Assembly (NCBI GenBank): GCA_934339135.1
Contig: CAKRHP010000013.1
Location: 1-64,000, forward strand
From: an uncultured Lachnospiraceae bacterium
GTDB lineage: Bacteria; Bacillota; Clostridia; Lachnospirales; Lachnospiraceae
Reading direction: 5' to 3'
Length of the DNA: 64,000 nt
Within the stretch, counting starts at the first letter, position 1. Every line of letters starts with the position of its first letter. The notes beneath the pieces are model-generated. The model worked only from the letters and a program-made list of their open reading frames with translations. It ran no database searches and had not been told where the DNA came from. The position numbers were made by a program, and so were the translations under genes. This document shows, in pieces, positions 7,837-16,334 of the stretch.

Positions 7837-9403
7837 AACAGCAGATGCGGCATACACTGCAGGCCGGCAGTGAGACAACCTGCAGATTGCCGTTCCAATC
7901 TTCTTCTGTTTCGAAGGCACGTACATGATCCGGATCGTCAAAGGTATTGTATGCGTGTGCCTCTGCATGCAGCATAGCGATGGATGCCTCCCCGCAGAAG
8001 GAATATCTCATCGGCAGCTCCAGCTCTACAGAGAGGGTGTCAGTCAGTGAAGTGTTTGCCAGAGTGATGGTCAGAAGCTTCCGGTCATTCTGCTCTGTGA
8101 CAGATACAGACTCTGACAATGCAGGGAGTGTGATATCGTTATATGATATGGCCGGTCCATTCATCTTATTTGCTGTGTCTGCGGCATCTGCCTCTGTATC
8201 GGAAGACTTTGCGGCAGATGCAGAGCCGGAAACGGACCCGGCATAGCTTTCTATAAGCGTAGCGTTCTGATGCTCTTTATACATCTGGAATACATCGTAG
8301 GTCGGTGTTTTCAGGATCTTGGTATCCTCTGTCAGGATCATTGCCTGCAGGACATTGACCACCTGAGCGATATTTGCCATAGCGATACGGTCACTGTGCT
8401 TGTTAAAAATATTCAGAGAGGCGGCAGCAACAATGGCATCCCGCATGGTGTTCTGCTGATATAGGAATCCCGGATTGGTGCCCGGCTCCACATCGTACCA
8501 GGTACCCCATTCATCCACAAGCAGGTCAATATCGTGGTTCGGGTCGTATTCATCCATGATCGCCAGATGTTTTTCAATGATATCTTCGATATGAAGTGCC
8601 TTGGAAATGGTAATGTAATACTCCTCGTCGCTAAAGTCCGTAGCACTTCCCTTGTGGTCCCAGTCACCCGGCAGCGTATAGTAGTGGAGACTGATGCCGT
8701 TGGCATGCCAATGGTCGATACGGCTCATGAGCTCCTTCGTCCAGTTGTAGTCCTCGGCGTTTGGGCCGCAGGCAACCTTGTATAATTTATTATCTCCATA
8801 GTTTTTACAGAAACACTGATACCGTTTGTATTCGTTTGCATAGAAATCCGGGCTCATGCTACCGCCACAGCCCCAGTTTTCATTGCCGATCCCCACATAT
8901 TTTAAGTGCCATGGCTCAGTACGGCCGTTTTCTTTTCGGAGATTTGTGATGGTGGAATCTCCGTCGGCGGTCATATATTCGATCCATTCGGCAGCTTCCT
9001 GTACGGTGCCGCTGCCTAGATTGACGGCAATATACGGTTCACAGTCAAGCTGGTCGCACAGCTCCATAAACTCATGTGTACCAAAGCTGTTGTCCTCTAC
9101 GGTGCCGCCCCAGTTGGTATTGACCATGCGGCGGCGGTTCTCTTTGGGACCGATACCGTCCCGCCAGTGATATTCATCGGCAAAGCAGCCGCCCGGCCAG
9201 CGAAGGACCGGCAGATGCAGGGCGCAGAGGGCTTCCACAACATCTTTTCGCATTCCCTTGACATTAGGAATACCAGAATCCTCGCCCACATAGATGCCGT
9301 CGTAAATACAGCGTCCCAGATGCTCGGAAAACTGTCCGTAGATTTCCGGAGCGATGTGGCTCAAGGTTTTATCCGGGTTAATGTGTAATATTGTTTTTAA
9401 CAA
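7826..9403 (-). CDS. abfA: GH51 alpha-L-arabinofuranosidase, intracellular
   Basis: A 525-aa retaining GH51 enzyme releasing L-arabinose from arabinoxylan or arabinan oligosaccharides. The barrel includes [20 protein letters not shown]. The acid/base Glu is in [11 protein letters not shown] and the nucleophile Glu in [11 protein letters not shown]. No signal peptide, so it acts on imported oligomers. The C-terminal beta-sandwich region carries a Ser/Ala/Asp-rich insert (about residues 393-423, [18 protein letters not shown]) that looks like a disordered loop. The gene starts 21 bp after dapA, so it is probably co-transcribed from the lysine-riboswitch promoter. Confidence 0.95.
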   Translation of the reverse strand: MLKTILHINPDKTLSHIAPEIYGQFSEHLGRCIYDGIYVGEDSGIPNVKGMRKDVVEALCALHLPVLRWPGGCFADEYHWRDGIGPKENRRRMVNTNWGGTVEDNSFGTHEFMELCDQLDCEPYIAVNLGSGTVQEAAEWIEYMTADGDSTITNLRKENGRTEPWHLKYVGIGNENWGCGGSMSPDFYANEYKRYQCFCKNYGDNKLYKVACGPNAEDYNWTKELMSRIDHWHANGISLHYYTLPGDWDHKGSATDFSDEEYYITISKALHIEDIIEKHLAIMDEYDPNHDIDLLVDEWGTWYDVEPGTNPGFLYQQNTMRDAIVAAASLNIFNKHSDRIAMANIAQVVNVLQAMILTEDTKILKTPTYDVFQMYKEHQNATLIESYAGSVSGSASAAKSSDTEADAADTANKMNGPAISYNDITLPALSESVSVTEQNDRKLLTITLANTSLTDTLSVELELPMRYSFCGEASIAMLHAEAHAYNTFDDPDHVRAFETEEDWNGNLQVVSLPACSVCRICCYVS

Positions 9404-9424
9404 GAGGGACTCCTTTCGCGGCGA

Positions 9425-10309
9425 TCAGATCAGCTTCATATCAGCCATTGCCTTGCGCAGGATCTCCTGATTCTGTGGTTCCATTTCGGTCAGAGGCGCG
9501 CGGAGTGTGCCAACTTCTTTGCCCATCATGTTCAGGGCTGCCTTTACAGGGATTGGATTTACCTCGCAGAACAGAGCGTTGCAGAGTGGAATGCTGTCGA
9601 TCTGCATTTTTGCTGCTGTCTTGACGTCACCCTTCAGATAGCTGGTAACCATATCATGCATAAACTTCGGTGCTACGTTGGAAACAACAGAGATCACGCC
9701 AAGTCCTCCCAGAGAAAGGATTGGAACAACCTGATCATCATTACCGGAGTAAAGCTCAATATTGCCGTCGCACAGATTCATGATCTTTGCCACGTTGCTG
9801 AGGTCACCGGAAGCTTCCTTAACACCCACGATATTGCCTACGTTCTTTACCAGAGATGCGATCGTGGCCGGTGCCATGGCACATCCGGTACGGCTTGGTA
9901 CATTGTAAAGGATCGCCGGAATGGAGATTTCCTTCGCGATGGTTGTGTAATGTGCGATCAGACCATTCTGTGTTGCCTTGTTGTAATAAGGTGTTACAAG
10001 CAGAACGCCGTCAGCACCTGCCTCCTCGGCCTCCTTGCTGAGCTGGACAGCGGTTGCTGTACAGTTGGAACCGGTACCGGCGATCATCGGGATACGTCCC
10101 TTAACACGGTCGATGGCAAAACGGATGGTGTCCATGTGCTCTTCCTCGGTCATGGTAGCAGACTCGCCGGTGGTGCCGCAGATAATGATCGCATCGGTCT
10201 GTCCTGCGATCTGCTCCTCCAGAAGTTCGTCCAGTTTATCGAAATTGATCTCGTGATTTTCCTTCATTGGTGTAACTAATGCAACGCCAGCTCCTTCAAA
10301 TAATGCCAT
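9425..10309 (-). CDS. dapA: 4-hydroxy-tetrahydrodipicolinate synthase DapA
   Basis: A 294-aa TIM-barrel aldolase condensing pyruvate and aspartate semialdehyde, the first committed step to diaminopimelate and lysine. Visible motifs are GTTGESATM, YNVPSRTG (Tyr of the triad) and VGVKEASGDL (Schiff-base Lys). Preceded by a lysine riboswitch with a terminator, which supports a biosynthetic dapA rather than a catabolic paralogue. The ribosome-binding site is AAGGAGG upstream of the ATG at 10309. Confidence 0.97.
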   Translation of the reverse strand: MALFEGAGVALVTPMKENHEINFDKLDELLEEQIAGQTDAIIICGTTGESATMTEEEHMDTIRFAIDRVKGRIPMIAGTGSNCTATAVQLSKEAEEAGADGVLLVTPYYNKATQNGLIAHYTTIAKEISIPAILYNVPSRTGCAMAPATIASLVKNVGNIVGVKEASGDLSNVAKIMNLCDGNIELYSGNDDQVVPILSLGGLGVISVVSNVAPKFMHDMVTSYLKGDVKTAAKMQIDSIPLCNALFCEVNPIPVKAALNMMGKEVGTLRAPLTEMEPQNQEILRKAMADMKLI

Positions 10310-10383
10310 AATAATGTTACCTCCTTAATAATATAAATGAATGATTGTGGAATCTGTGACGCAAAATGCGGTGGATTCCTGTT

Positions 10384-10416
10384 TAAAAAAGAAAAGAGAC
10401 GGTGTTGCGCCGTCTC
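10384..10416 (-). terminator. Intrinsic terminator of the lysine-riboswitch leader
   Basis: Minus-strand hairpin GAGACGG/CCGTCTC with a 7-nt loop (10396-10416) followed by TTTTCTTTTTT. It lies between the aptamer and dapA. Confidence 0.9.
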
Positions 10417-10439
10417 ATAGTATACAAAGGTATAATACG

Positions 10440-10606
10440 TGATAGCGCTCCATCAAACTGATGACAGTCATGTCGTTATTCACGCCATGCCCAAGGAATA
10501 AACTGTCAGGCAGAATATCCTTTCGGCACTGTTCCCTTTCCACGATCCTCCTCTGTCTCCTGAGACATCAGATGGTGTACTGATGAAGAGTGCGACCTCT
10601 ATCTTA
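10440..10606 (-). promoter_or_regulatory. Lysine riboswitch (L box) controlling dapA
   Basis: The minus strand carries the L-box hallmarks: AGATAGAGGTCGCA at the 5' end, GTGCCGAAAGG, GGGCATGGCGTGAATAA, CATGACTGTCATCAG, and closing GGAGCGCTATC. A terminator follows, so lysine should switch off dapA by premature termination. The aptamer starts at the predicted first transcribed bases. Confidence 0.93.
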
Positions 10607-10640
10607 GGCACAGCATATCACTATTGCTGTGCCTTGTCAA
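10607..10640 (-). promoter_or_regulatory. dapA promoter overlapped by a perfect 9-bp palindrome
   Basis: Minus strand TTGACA (10635-10640), 17-bp spacer, TATGCT (10612-10617). A perfect inverted repeat GGCACAGCA-N9-TGCTGTGCC (10607-10633) covers the spacer and the -10 box. This is the layout of an operator, although a transcribed hairpin is unlikely because the start is near 10605. Confidence 0.75.
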
Positions 10641-10662
10641 GCAGTGCAAATAATGATATGAT
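10634..10662 (+). promoter_or_regulatory. Divergent promoter of the PBP-like gene
   Basis: TTGTCA (10634-10639), 17-bp spacer, TATGAT (10657-10662). Its -35 box overlaps the -35 box of the dapA promoter on the other strand. Confidence 0.7.
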
Positions 10663-10718
10663 GCAAGGGTCAAAAGTTAAAAGCAGAATTGCTTGCAAAT
10701 AAGCGGGAAGAGGTTTTC

Positions 10719-13043
10719 ATGAAATATGGTGAAAATGAGATTTTAGAGCGAGAGAAAAAATTGTTCTCCCCTGAGCATAGATTTATTAACAGGGTGCGTC
10801 TGGATGCGCTTTGTTTTCAGCTGTTTCTGACGCTGGGGATCGTGGCTGTTCTGGCGGTATGTCTGGCAGGAGCATTCCGGGGCATTGTCAACAGTGCACC
10901 TAAGGTTGGGGAGAAGCAGATCCTGACCAGCTCCCGCACGACGGTTTTATATGATAAGGATGGAAATGAGCTGCAGCGTCTGGATGGCTCGGGCATCCGA
11001 CAGGATTATGTGAAGCTGGATCAGATATCCATGGTGGTGAGAAATGCATTTATTGCCGCGGATGATACGGATTATTATAAGCATCATGGCGTGGATATCC
11101 GAAGTTTTTTCTATGCGTTTTATCCGGATTCTGCGTCAGCGCAGTATGCAGGCAGCAGAAGGACGCTGACACAGAAACTGATCCGAAATCAGATTTTTGT
11201 AAATGGCAATAATTGTTCTGTCGCAGAGAGGATCGTGGAAAAGATTCAGGAGCAGTATCTTGCATTGAAGCTCGAGGCAGAGTCCGGAAAGGATAAAATA
11301 TTGGAGTATTATCTGAATACTCTTTATTTTGGAGGAAACCGGATTGGAATTGGGGCGGCAGCGGAGTATTATTTTGATAAGAAGCCACAGGATCTGACTG
11401 CTTCAGAGGCAGCAGTGCTGGCTGCACTGGCACAGGATCCGGCGTTGTATGATCCGGTAGATGAGCAGAAGGCAAATATCAATAAAAGAACAGAAGTCTT
11501 GAGTACGATGCTGAGCATGGAAATGATTTCAGAGGATGAGTATGAGGATGCCTTGGGGGATAATGTCTATATGACACTCCAGACAGCCCTGCAGAAGAAA
11601 AATGGGACAACCGAGGCGAAGGATTATTATGTTTCGGCAGTAATATCGCAGGTGATCTCAGATTTAAAGGAGCGCGGGGGTTACAGTGCCACACAGGCGT
11701 ATCATGCAGTATATCAGGGTGGTATGAAGATTTATACCTGTCTGGATGGGGAGATACAAAAAATCTGTGAGAAGGAAGTAGAAAAGCTGCTGTGTCAGGA
11801 AAAAGGAAAAAGAAAACGTCAGGTTTCCATGGTTCTGATAGATCAGTCTAATGGCAAGGTTAAAGCACTGATAGGCGGGAAATCCGGGGAGGTGCCACAG
11901 GCCGGAGGCAATCGAGCTATTGATTATACAAGAGATCCGGGTATGATGCTGACACCGTTATCTGTGTGGACGCCGGCTCTGGACACTGCAGGGATGACAC
12001 TGGGGACGGTACAGGATGATGTGGTTTACAGCTATACCGAGAATGGTATCACAAAAACTATAAAGGATGAAAAGGAATATCAGGGGCTTGTGACGACACG
12101 GGAGAGCGTTATGAAGCGTTTGCAGTCCACAGCTATTCAGACTATGGAAAGCTTTGGGATCCAGACCGGTTATGATTATCTTAAGAAGTTTGGAATTTCC
12201 AGCCTGATCGAGAAACAGGAGGATGTCGAGGGTAATGTGATCAGCGACCTTTCTCTGTCGCTTGCAGTGGGAAATATGGTAGATGGTGTAACCAATCTGG
12301 ATCTGACAGCGGCATATGCAGCACTGGCCAATGAAGGAAAAAGTGTCAGTCCTATCTTTTATACAAAGCTGGTGGATCAGACAGGGAATATTCTTTTTAA
12401 AAATGAGCAGAAGCAGTCGCAGATCCTTCGTAAATCCACGGCATGGCTTATGACCAATGTGCTGAGGGAATATCTTGAGAGCGGAGATGGCAGTGCTGCA
12501 TCCCTCGGGATAGACAAGCTGGCAGCAGCCGGATACAGCGGAAGCTCTGCAGGCCATAAGGATCAGTGGTTTATGGGATATACGCCGTTTTATACTGCGG
12601 GGATCTGGAGCGGATATGATGATGAAAAGCGTATCTCGTCGGAAATATCCTGTGAGGCTTTGTGGAAACGGATCATGACCCGGGTTCATGAAGTCAAAAA
12701 GATCGAAAAGGGAAGCTTTAAGATCCCGGATGATATTGTGGCATATGATATTTGTACAAAGTGCGGCGGTCTGGCAGTGGAGGGATTGTGTGAAGAAGCA
12801 ACCGGTGGCAGTGCGGTGCGGAGAGAATATTTTGTAAACGGTTCGCAGCCGGTTCAGAACTGTGATTGTCATGTGAAGTATCGGATTTGCAAGAAAAGCG
12901 GTAAACTTGCTACAGAAAAATGTCCGGAGGATCAGGTAGAAGAAAAAGTTTATCTGATCAAAGAGGAAACCGGAAAAACAAAAGACAGCCCGTATGTGAT
13001 GTCAAAAAAAATGAGAAACAGCAGATGCAGTCTCCATAAATAA
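10719..13043 (+). CDS. Degenerate class A penicillin-binding protein homologue (likely pseudoenzyme)
   Basis: A 774-aa single-pass membrane protein (TM about 33-52) with the class A PBP layout: GT51 glycosyltransferase-like (about 70-290), transpeptidase-like (about 365-650), and a Cys-containing tail (CTKCGGLAVEGLC, CDCHVKYRIC). Catalytic motifs are altered. The GT51 EDxxF motif reads DDTDY (115-119), so the Glu is Asp. GGSTITQQ reads SRRTLTQK. PGSxxKP reads PGMMLTP (407-413), with no Ser and no Lys. SxN reads RLQ (467-469) and KTG reads YSG (606-608). The surrounding fold residues (LNTLYFG, WFMGYTPFYTAGIWSGYD) are kept, so it is under selection and not a pseudogene. The ATG at 10719 follows GGGAAGAGG. 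A structural or regulatory role is inferred. Confidence 0.88.
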   Translation: MKYGENEILEREKKLFSPEHRFINRVRLDALCFQLFLTLGIVAVLAVCLAGAFRGIVNSAPKVGEKQILTSSRTTVLYDKDGNELQRLDGSGIRQDYVKLDQISMVVRNAFIAADDTDYYKHHGVDIRSFFYAFYPDSASAQYAGSRRTLTQKLIRNQIFVNGNNCSVAERIVEKIQEQYLALKLEAESGKDKILEYYLNTLYFGGNRIGIGAAAEYYFDKKPQDLTASEAAVLAALAQDPALYDPVDEQKANINKRTEVLSTMLSMEMISEDEYEDALGDNVYMTLQTALQKKNGTTEAKDYYVSAVISQVISDLKERGGYSATQAYHAVYQGGMKIYTCLDGEIQKICEKEVEKLLCQEKGKRKRQVSMVLIDQSNGKVKALIGGKSGEVPQAGGNRAIDYTRDPGMMLTPLSVWTPALDTAGMTLGTVQDDVVYSYTENGITKTIKDEKEYQGLVTTRESVMKRLQSTAIQTMESFGIQTGYDYLKKFGISSLIEKQEDVEGNVISDLSLSLAVGNMVDGVTNLDLTAAYAALANEGKSVSPIFYTKLVDQTGNILFKNEQKQSQILRKSTAWLMTNVLREYLESGDGSAASLGIDKLAAAGYSGSSAGHKDQWFMGYTPFYTAGIWSGYDDEKRISSEISCEALWKRIMTRVHEVKKIEKGSFKIPDDIVAYDICTKCGGLAVEGLCEEATGGSAVRREYFVNGSQPVQNCDCHVKYRICKKSGKLATEKCPEDQVEEKVYLIKEETGKTKDSPYVMSKKMRNSRCSLHK

Positions 13044-13058
13044 GGGGACTGCATCTTT
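13024..13058 (+). terminator. Hairpin overlapping the PBP-like stop codon
   Basis: GATGCAGTC (13024-13032) pairs with GACTGCATC (13047-13055), and the TAA stop lies in the loop. The T run is short (TTT), so it may act for the convergent pair. Confidence 0.55.
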
Positions 13059-13065
13059 GAGTTAG

Positions 13066-13947
13066 TTAGATTTTCTGGAAATCTACGGATCCCTGCATCC
13101 AGATAATGCCTTTGAAACGGCGGCCGATCATAGGAGTGCCTATAAGGGAATCTTTATTGATACCGATGGTCAGAACAATGTCATTGCAGGAAATTAACAG
13201 CTGATAGATTTCCTCACCGGAATATTGATTTCTAGTGCTGCTCCAATTGACGATAGTGCCAAGGATCTGATAATTATCTGATTCGGAGCCGTACGGAATA
13301 AAGCTTGTCTCTACGACACTGTACAGATCTTCCGTGCGGATGCGCCGGTTGATCTGAGCAGAAAGATCGATCTCGTCTATTGTCAGGCTGTCAATGGCAT
13401 CCTGATCCCCGGACTTTGCCATGGCAATGAGTTGGTTGCGCATCCGTGTACGGTGGGATTTTCGTTTCTTGATCTCTTCGTTATCCTCAACTCCCAAAAG
13501 GATCTTGCCCTCCAGAGCCAGTCCGGACAGATAGGTTCGTGCCTTGTGAGGTGTATTGTCACTGCAGTCCAATATCAGATAATCTACGGCATTCTGCAGA
13601 TAAAAGATCATGGATATGCCAAGACGGATATCGTCGCACATTCCGGTAAAAGCATCTGTATCCACACGTTTGTTGACGGTAATGTCGGATGTGGTGGAAA
13701 GGATGGTTCCTTTTAAATATGGAAAGTGATGTTCGATATGGAAAAAACCCTTTTCATCATACTCGCCCCGTACAACAACGCCGGCATGGCTGGCGAATTC
13801 TTTGGTAAATTCTGTATATATATGATTCTTTGATAATGCAATCTTTTTGGTTTGATCCGGTTCATTCATGATGATACCAAGCAGCTTGTCCATGTCCTGC
13901 CTGGTATTGATATGACTAAAACCGATGGAACGTAAAAAACGGTGCAA
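13066..13947 (-). CDS. DUF3881 family protein
   Basis: A 293-aa soluble protein of unknown function, typical of Lachnospiraceae (DUF3881). It begins MHRFLRSIGFSHI and contains the family region KGTILSTTSDITVNKRVDTDAFTGMCDDIRLGISMIFYLQN. The start is probably the TTG at 13947, with AAGGGGTGATC at the right distance. The in-frame GTG at 13956 would place the ribosome-binding site against the start codon. Convergent with the PBP-like gene. Confidence 0.8.
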   Translation of the reverse strand: MHRFLRSIGFSHINTRQDMDKLLGIIMNEPDQTKKIALSKNHIYTEFTKEFASHAGVVVRGEYDEKGFFHIEHHFPYLKGTILSTTSDITVNKRVDTDAFTGMCDDIRLGISMIFYLQNAVDYLILDCSDNTPHKARTYLSGLALEGKILLGVEDNEEIKKRKSHRTRMRNQLIAMAKSGDQDAIDSLTIDEIDLSAQINRRIRTEDLYSVVETSFIPYGSESDNYQILGTIVNWSSTRNQYSGEEIYQLLISCNDIVLTIGINKDSLIGTPMIGRRFKGIIWMQGSVDFQKI

Positions 13948-14026
13948 TGGGATCACCCCTTTCAGTAAACTAAGAATCGGTATCCATTTATTCTACTACG
14001 GGACATGTGAAGAATCAAGGAAAATG

Positions 14027-14055
14027 TTGCTATTAAAGTGGATATCATATATAAT
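14027..14055 (+). promoter_or_regulatory. Promoter of degV
   Basis: TTGCTA (14027-14032), 17-bp spacer, TATAAT (14050-14055), about 65 bp before the gene. Confidence 0.6.
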
Positions 14056-14119
14056 TTAGAAAGGTATGTATATTTTCAAAGACGGTGTAGTTTGGTCGAT
14101 GAAGACATGGAGGATGAAT

Positions 14120-14992
14120 ATGAGCAAAGTTGCAGTAATGACAGACAGTAACAGTGGTATTACGCAGAATGAGGCAAAGGAGACAGGGATCACTGTTTTG
14201 CCTATGCCTTTTATTATTGATGGGGAGACCTGCTATGAGGACATCAGTCTGACACAGGAACAGTTTTATGAGAAGCTTGCGCAGAATGCGGATGTATCGA
14301 CATCACAGCCTTCGGTAGAGGATGTATTAAAATATTGGGATAAGGCATTGGAGGATGCGGATGAGCTTGTCTATATTCCGATGTCCAGCGGGTTATCAGG
14401 TTCCTGCTCTACTGCACAGATGTTGTCTCAGGACTATGGTGGCAGAGTGCAGGTGGTGGACAATCAGCGTATTTCAGTCACACAGCGGCAGTCGGCAATG
14501 GATGCCATGGAGTTAGCCGGACGGGGCATGAATGCGGTGCAGATCCGGGAGCTTCTGGAACAGGAGAAGATGCAGTCAAGTATTTATATTATGCTGGATA
14601 CCTTGAGTTACCTCAAGAAGGGCGGCCGTATCACGCCGGCGGCAGCGGCATTGGGGACGGCACTTCGTTTAAAGCCCGTTTTACAGATCCAGGGAGAAAA
14701 GCTGGATGCATTTACGATTGCCCGGACCAAAAAGCAGGGTGTGACAAAGATGATCAATGCCATGGAAACCGATATTAAAGAGCGTTTCGGCGGTCTGGAC
14801 AATATAGACAACATTCATATAGAGGTGGCACACACAGCCAATGAGGAAGCAGCGAGGGAATTTGTGGAGGAGCTTCGGGAACATTTCGGTGTGAAGGAGG
14901 AGATCATCTGCAATCCGCTTTCACTGAGTGTATCCTGCCATATCGGACCGGGAGCGTTGGCGATTGCATGTTCCAAAGCGATTCCGAAATAA
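14120..14992 (+). CDS. DegV family fatty-acid-binding protein
   Basis: A 290-aa DegV/FakB-type protein that binds a fatty acid for presentation to the kinase FakA. N-terminal MTDSNSGIT, the ligand-pocket motif VYIPMSSGLSGSCSTAQ, LDTLSYLKKGGRITPAAAALGTALRLKPVLQ, and C-terminal LSVSCHIGPGALAIAC are conserved. The ATG at 14120 follows GGAGG; upstream in-frame ATGs lack this signal. Stands before proA with a 65-bp gap; no functional link is evident. Confidence 0.92.
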   Translation: MSKVAVMTDSNSGITQNEAKETGITVLPMPFIIDGETCYEDISLTQEQFYEKLAQNADVSTSQPSVEDVLKYWDKALEDADELVYIPMSSGLSGSCSTAQMLSQDYGGRVQVVDNQRISVTQRQSAMDAMELAGRGMNAVQIRELLEQEKMQSSIYIMLDTLSYLKKGGRITPAAAALGTALRLKPVLQIQGEKLDAFTIARTKKQGVTKMINAMETDIKERFGGLDNIDNIHIEVAHTANEEAAREFVEELREHFGVKEEIICNPLSLSVSCHIGPGALAIACSKAIPK

Positions 14993-15057
14993 GACAGAAG
15001 AATGCATAGAGTTTGGTGTCGATGACAGATTACAGCAGATAGAATGGAGGCAGAGGG

Positions 15058-16305
15058 ATGAATTATATTGAGGGATTAGGACAGAAGGCACAGAAGGCAA
15101 AAAAGAGTCTGGCGACAGCGTCTACCGGACAGAAGAATGAGATATTGACACAGATCGCAGCGAAGCTGCTGGAGCATCAGGAGCAAATTTTGACAGAAAA
15201 TGAAAAGGATATTGCCAATGCCCGTGAAAACGGCATTTCTGAGACTATGGTGGATCGCCTGCGTCTGACACCGGAGCGGATTCAGGGGATTTCCGATGCC
15301 TGTATCCAGCTGACTAATCTGGAGGATCCGGTGGGAGAGATCATCGAGGGCTCTACACGTCCCAACGGTATGAAGATCACCAAGATACGTGTTCCCATGG
15401 GAGTGGTAGGAATTATTTATGAGTCACGCCCCAATGTCACGGTGGATGCGGCTTCTCTCTGCATCAAAAGCGGCAATGCAGCGATCCTGCGGGGAGGCAA
15501 GGAGGCCATCTGCTCCAATAAGGTACTGATGAATACCATGCGGGAGGCAGTTGCAGAGTGTGGTTTCCCGGAGGATATCGTACAGCTGGTGGAGGATACC
15601 TCCAGAGAGGTGTCCACGCAGATGATGCAGGCAAACGGTCTGATCGATGTGCTGATCCCGAGGGGCGGTGCGGGACTGATCCGGGCGGTTGTAAAAAACG
15701 CAACGCTTCCTGTGATCGAGACCGGAACCGGTAATTGCCATATTTATGTGGATGCCACAGCAGATCTGACCATGGCAGTAAACATTACCGACAATGGCAA
15801 AACACAGCGTCCAAGTGTCTGCAATGCGCTGGAAACCTGTCTGGTGCATAAGGACGTGGCGGAGGAGTTTCTGCCAATGTTAAAGGCAAAGCTGGATGAG
15901 CATCAGGTAGAGATCCGGGGCTGTGAAAGAACAGCAGCGATTCTGGGAGACTGCGTGGTTCCGGCCACGGAGCAGGATTATGCCACGGAGTTTCTGGATT
16001 ATATCATTTCGATAAAAGTTGTAGATTCTGTGGAGGAGGCCATTGCCCATGTATCCAGATATTCCACGGGTCATTCTGAGTGCATTGTGACGGAAAGCTA
16101 TGCCAACGCCCGGAAGTTTCAGGAGGAAGTGGATTCGGCATGTGTTTATGTGAATTGTTCCACGAGATTTACGGACGGTGGTGAGTTTGGACTGGGAGCG
16201 GAGATCGGTATCTCCACCCAGAAGCTTCACGCGAGAGGACCGATGGGCTTAAAGGAGCTGACCACTATGAAGTATTTGATCTGCGGAGATGGACAGATCA
16301 GATAA
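15058..16305 (+). CDS. proA: Gamma-glutamyl phosphate reductase ProA
   Basis: A 415-aa aldehyde-dehydrogenase-fold enzyme reducing gamma-glutamyl phosphate to glutamate semialdehyde in proline synthesis. The catalytic Cys is in ETGTGNCHIYVD. GVVGIIYESRPNVTVDAASLCIKSGNAAILRGGKEA and the C-terminal STRFTDGGEFGLGAEIGISTQKLHARGPMGL are hallmarks. Full length. The partner proB is not in the window. Confidence 0.97.
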   Translation: MNYIEGLGQKAQKAKKSLATASTGQKNEILTQIAAKLLEHQEQILTENEKDIANARENGISETMVDRLRLTPERIQGISDACIQLTNLEDPVGEIIEGSTRPNGMKITKIRVPMGVVGIIYESRPNVTVDAASLCIKSGNAAILRGGKEAICSNKVLMNTMREAVAECGFPEDIVQLVEDTSREVSTQMMQANGLIDVLIPRGGAGLIRAVVKNATLPVIETGTGNCHIYVDATADLTMAVNITDNGKTQRPSVCNALETCLVHKDVAEEFLPMLKAKLDEHQVEIRGCERTAAILGDCVVPATEQDYATEFLDYIISIKVVDSVEEAIAHVSRYSTGHSECIVTESYANARKFQEEVDSACVYVNCSTRFTDGGEFGLGAEIGISTQKLHARGPMGLKELTTMKYLICGDGQIR

Positions 16306-16334
16306 ATAACCGATATGTGTGAGGAGGAGACATC

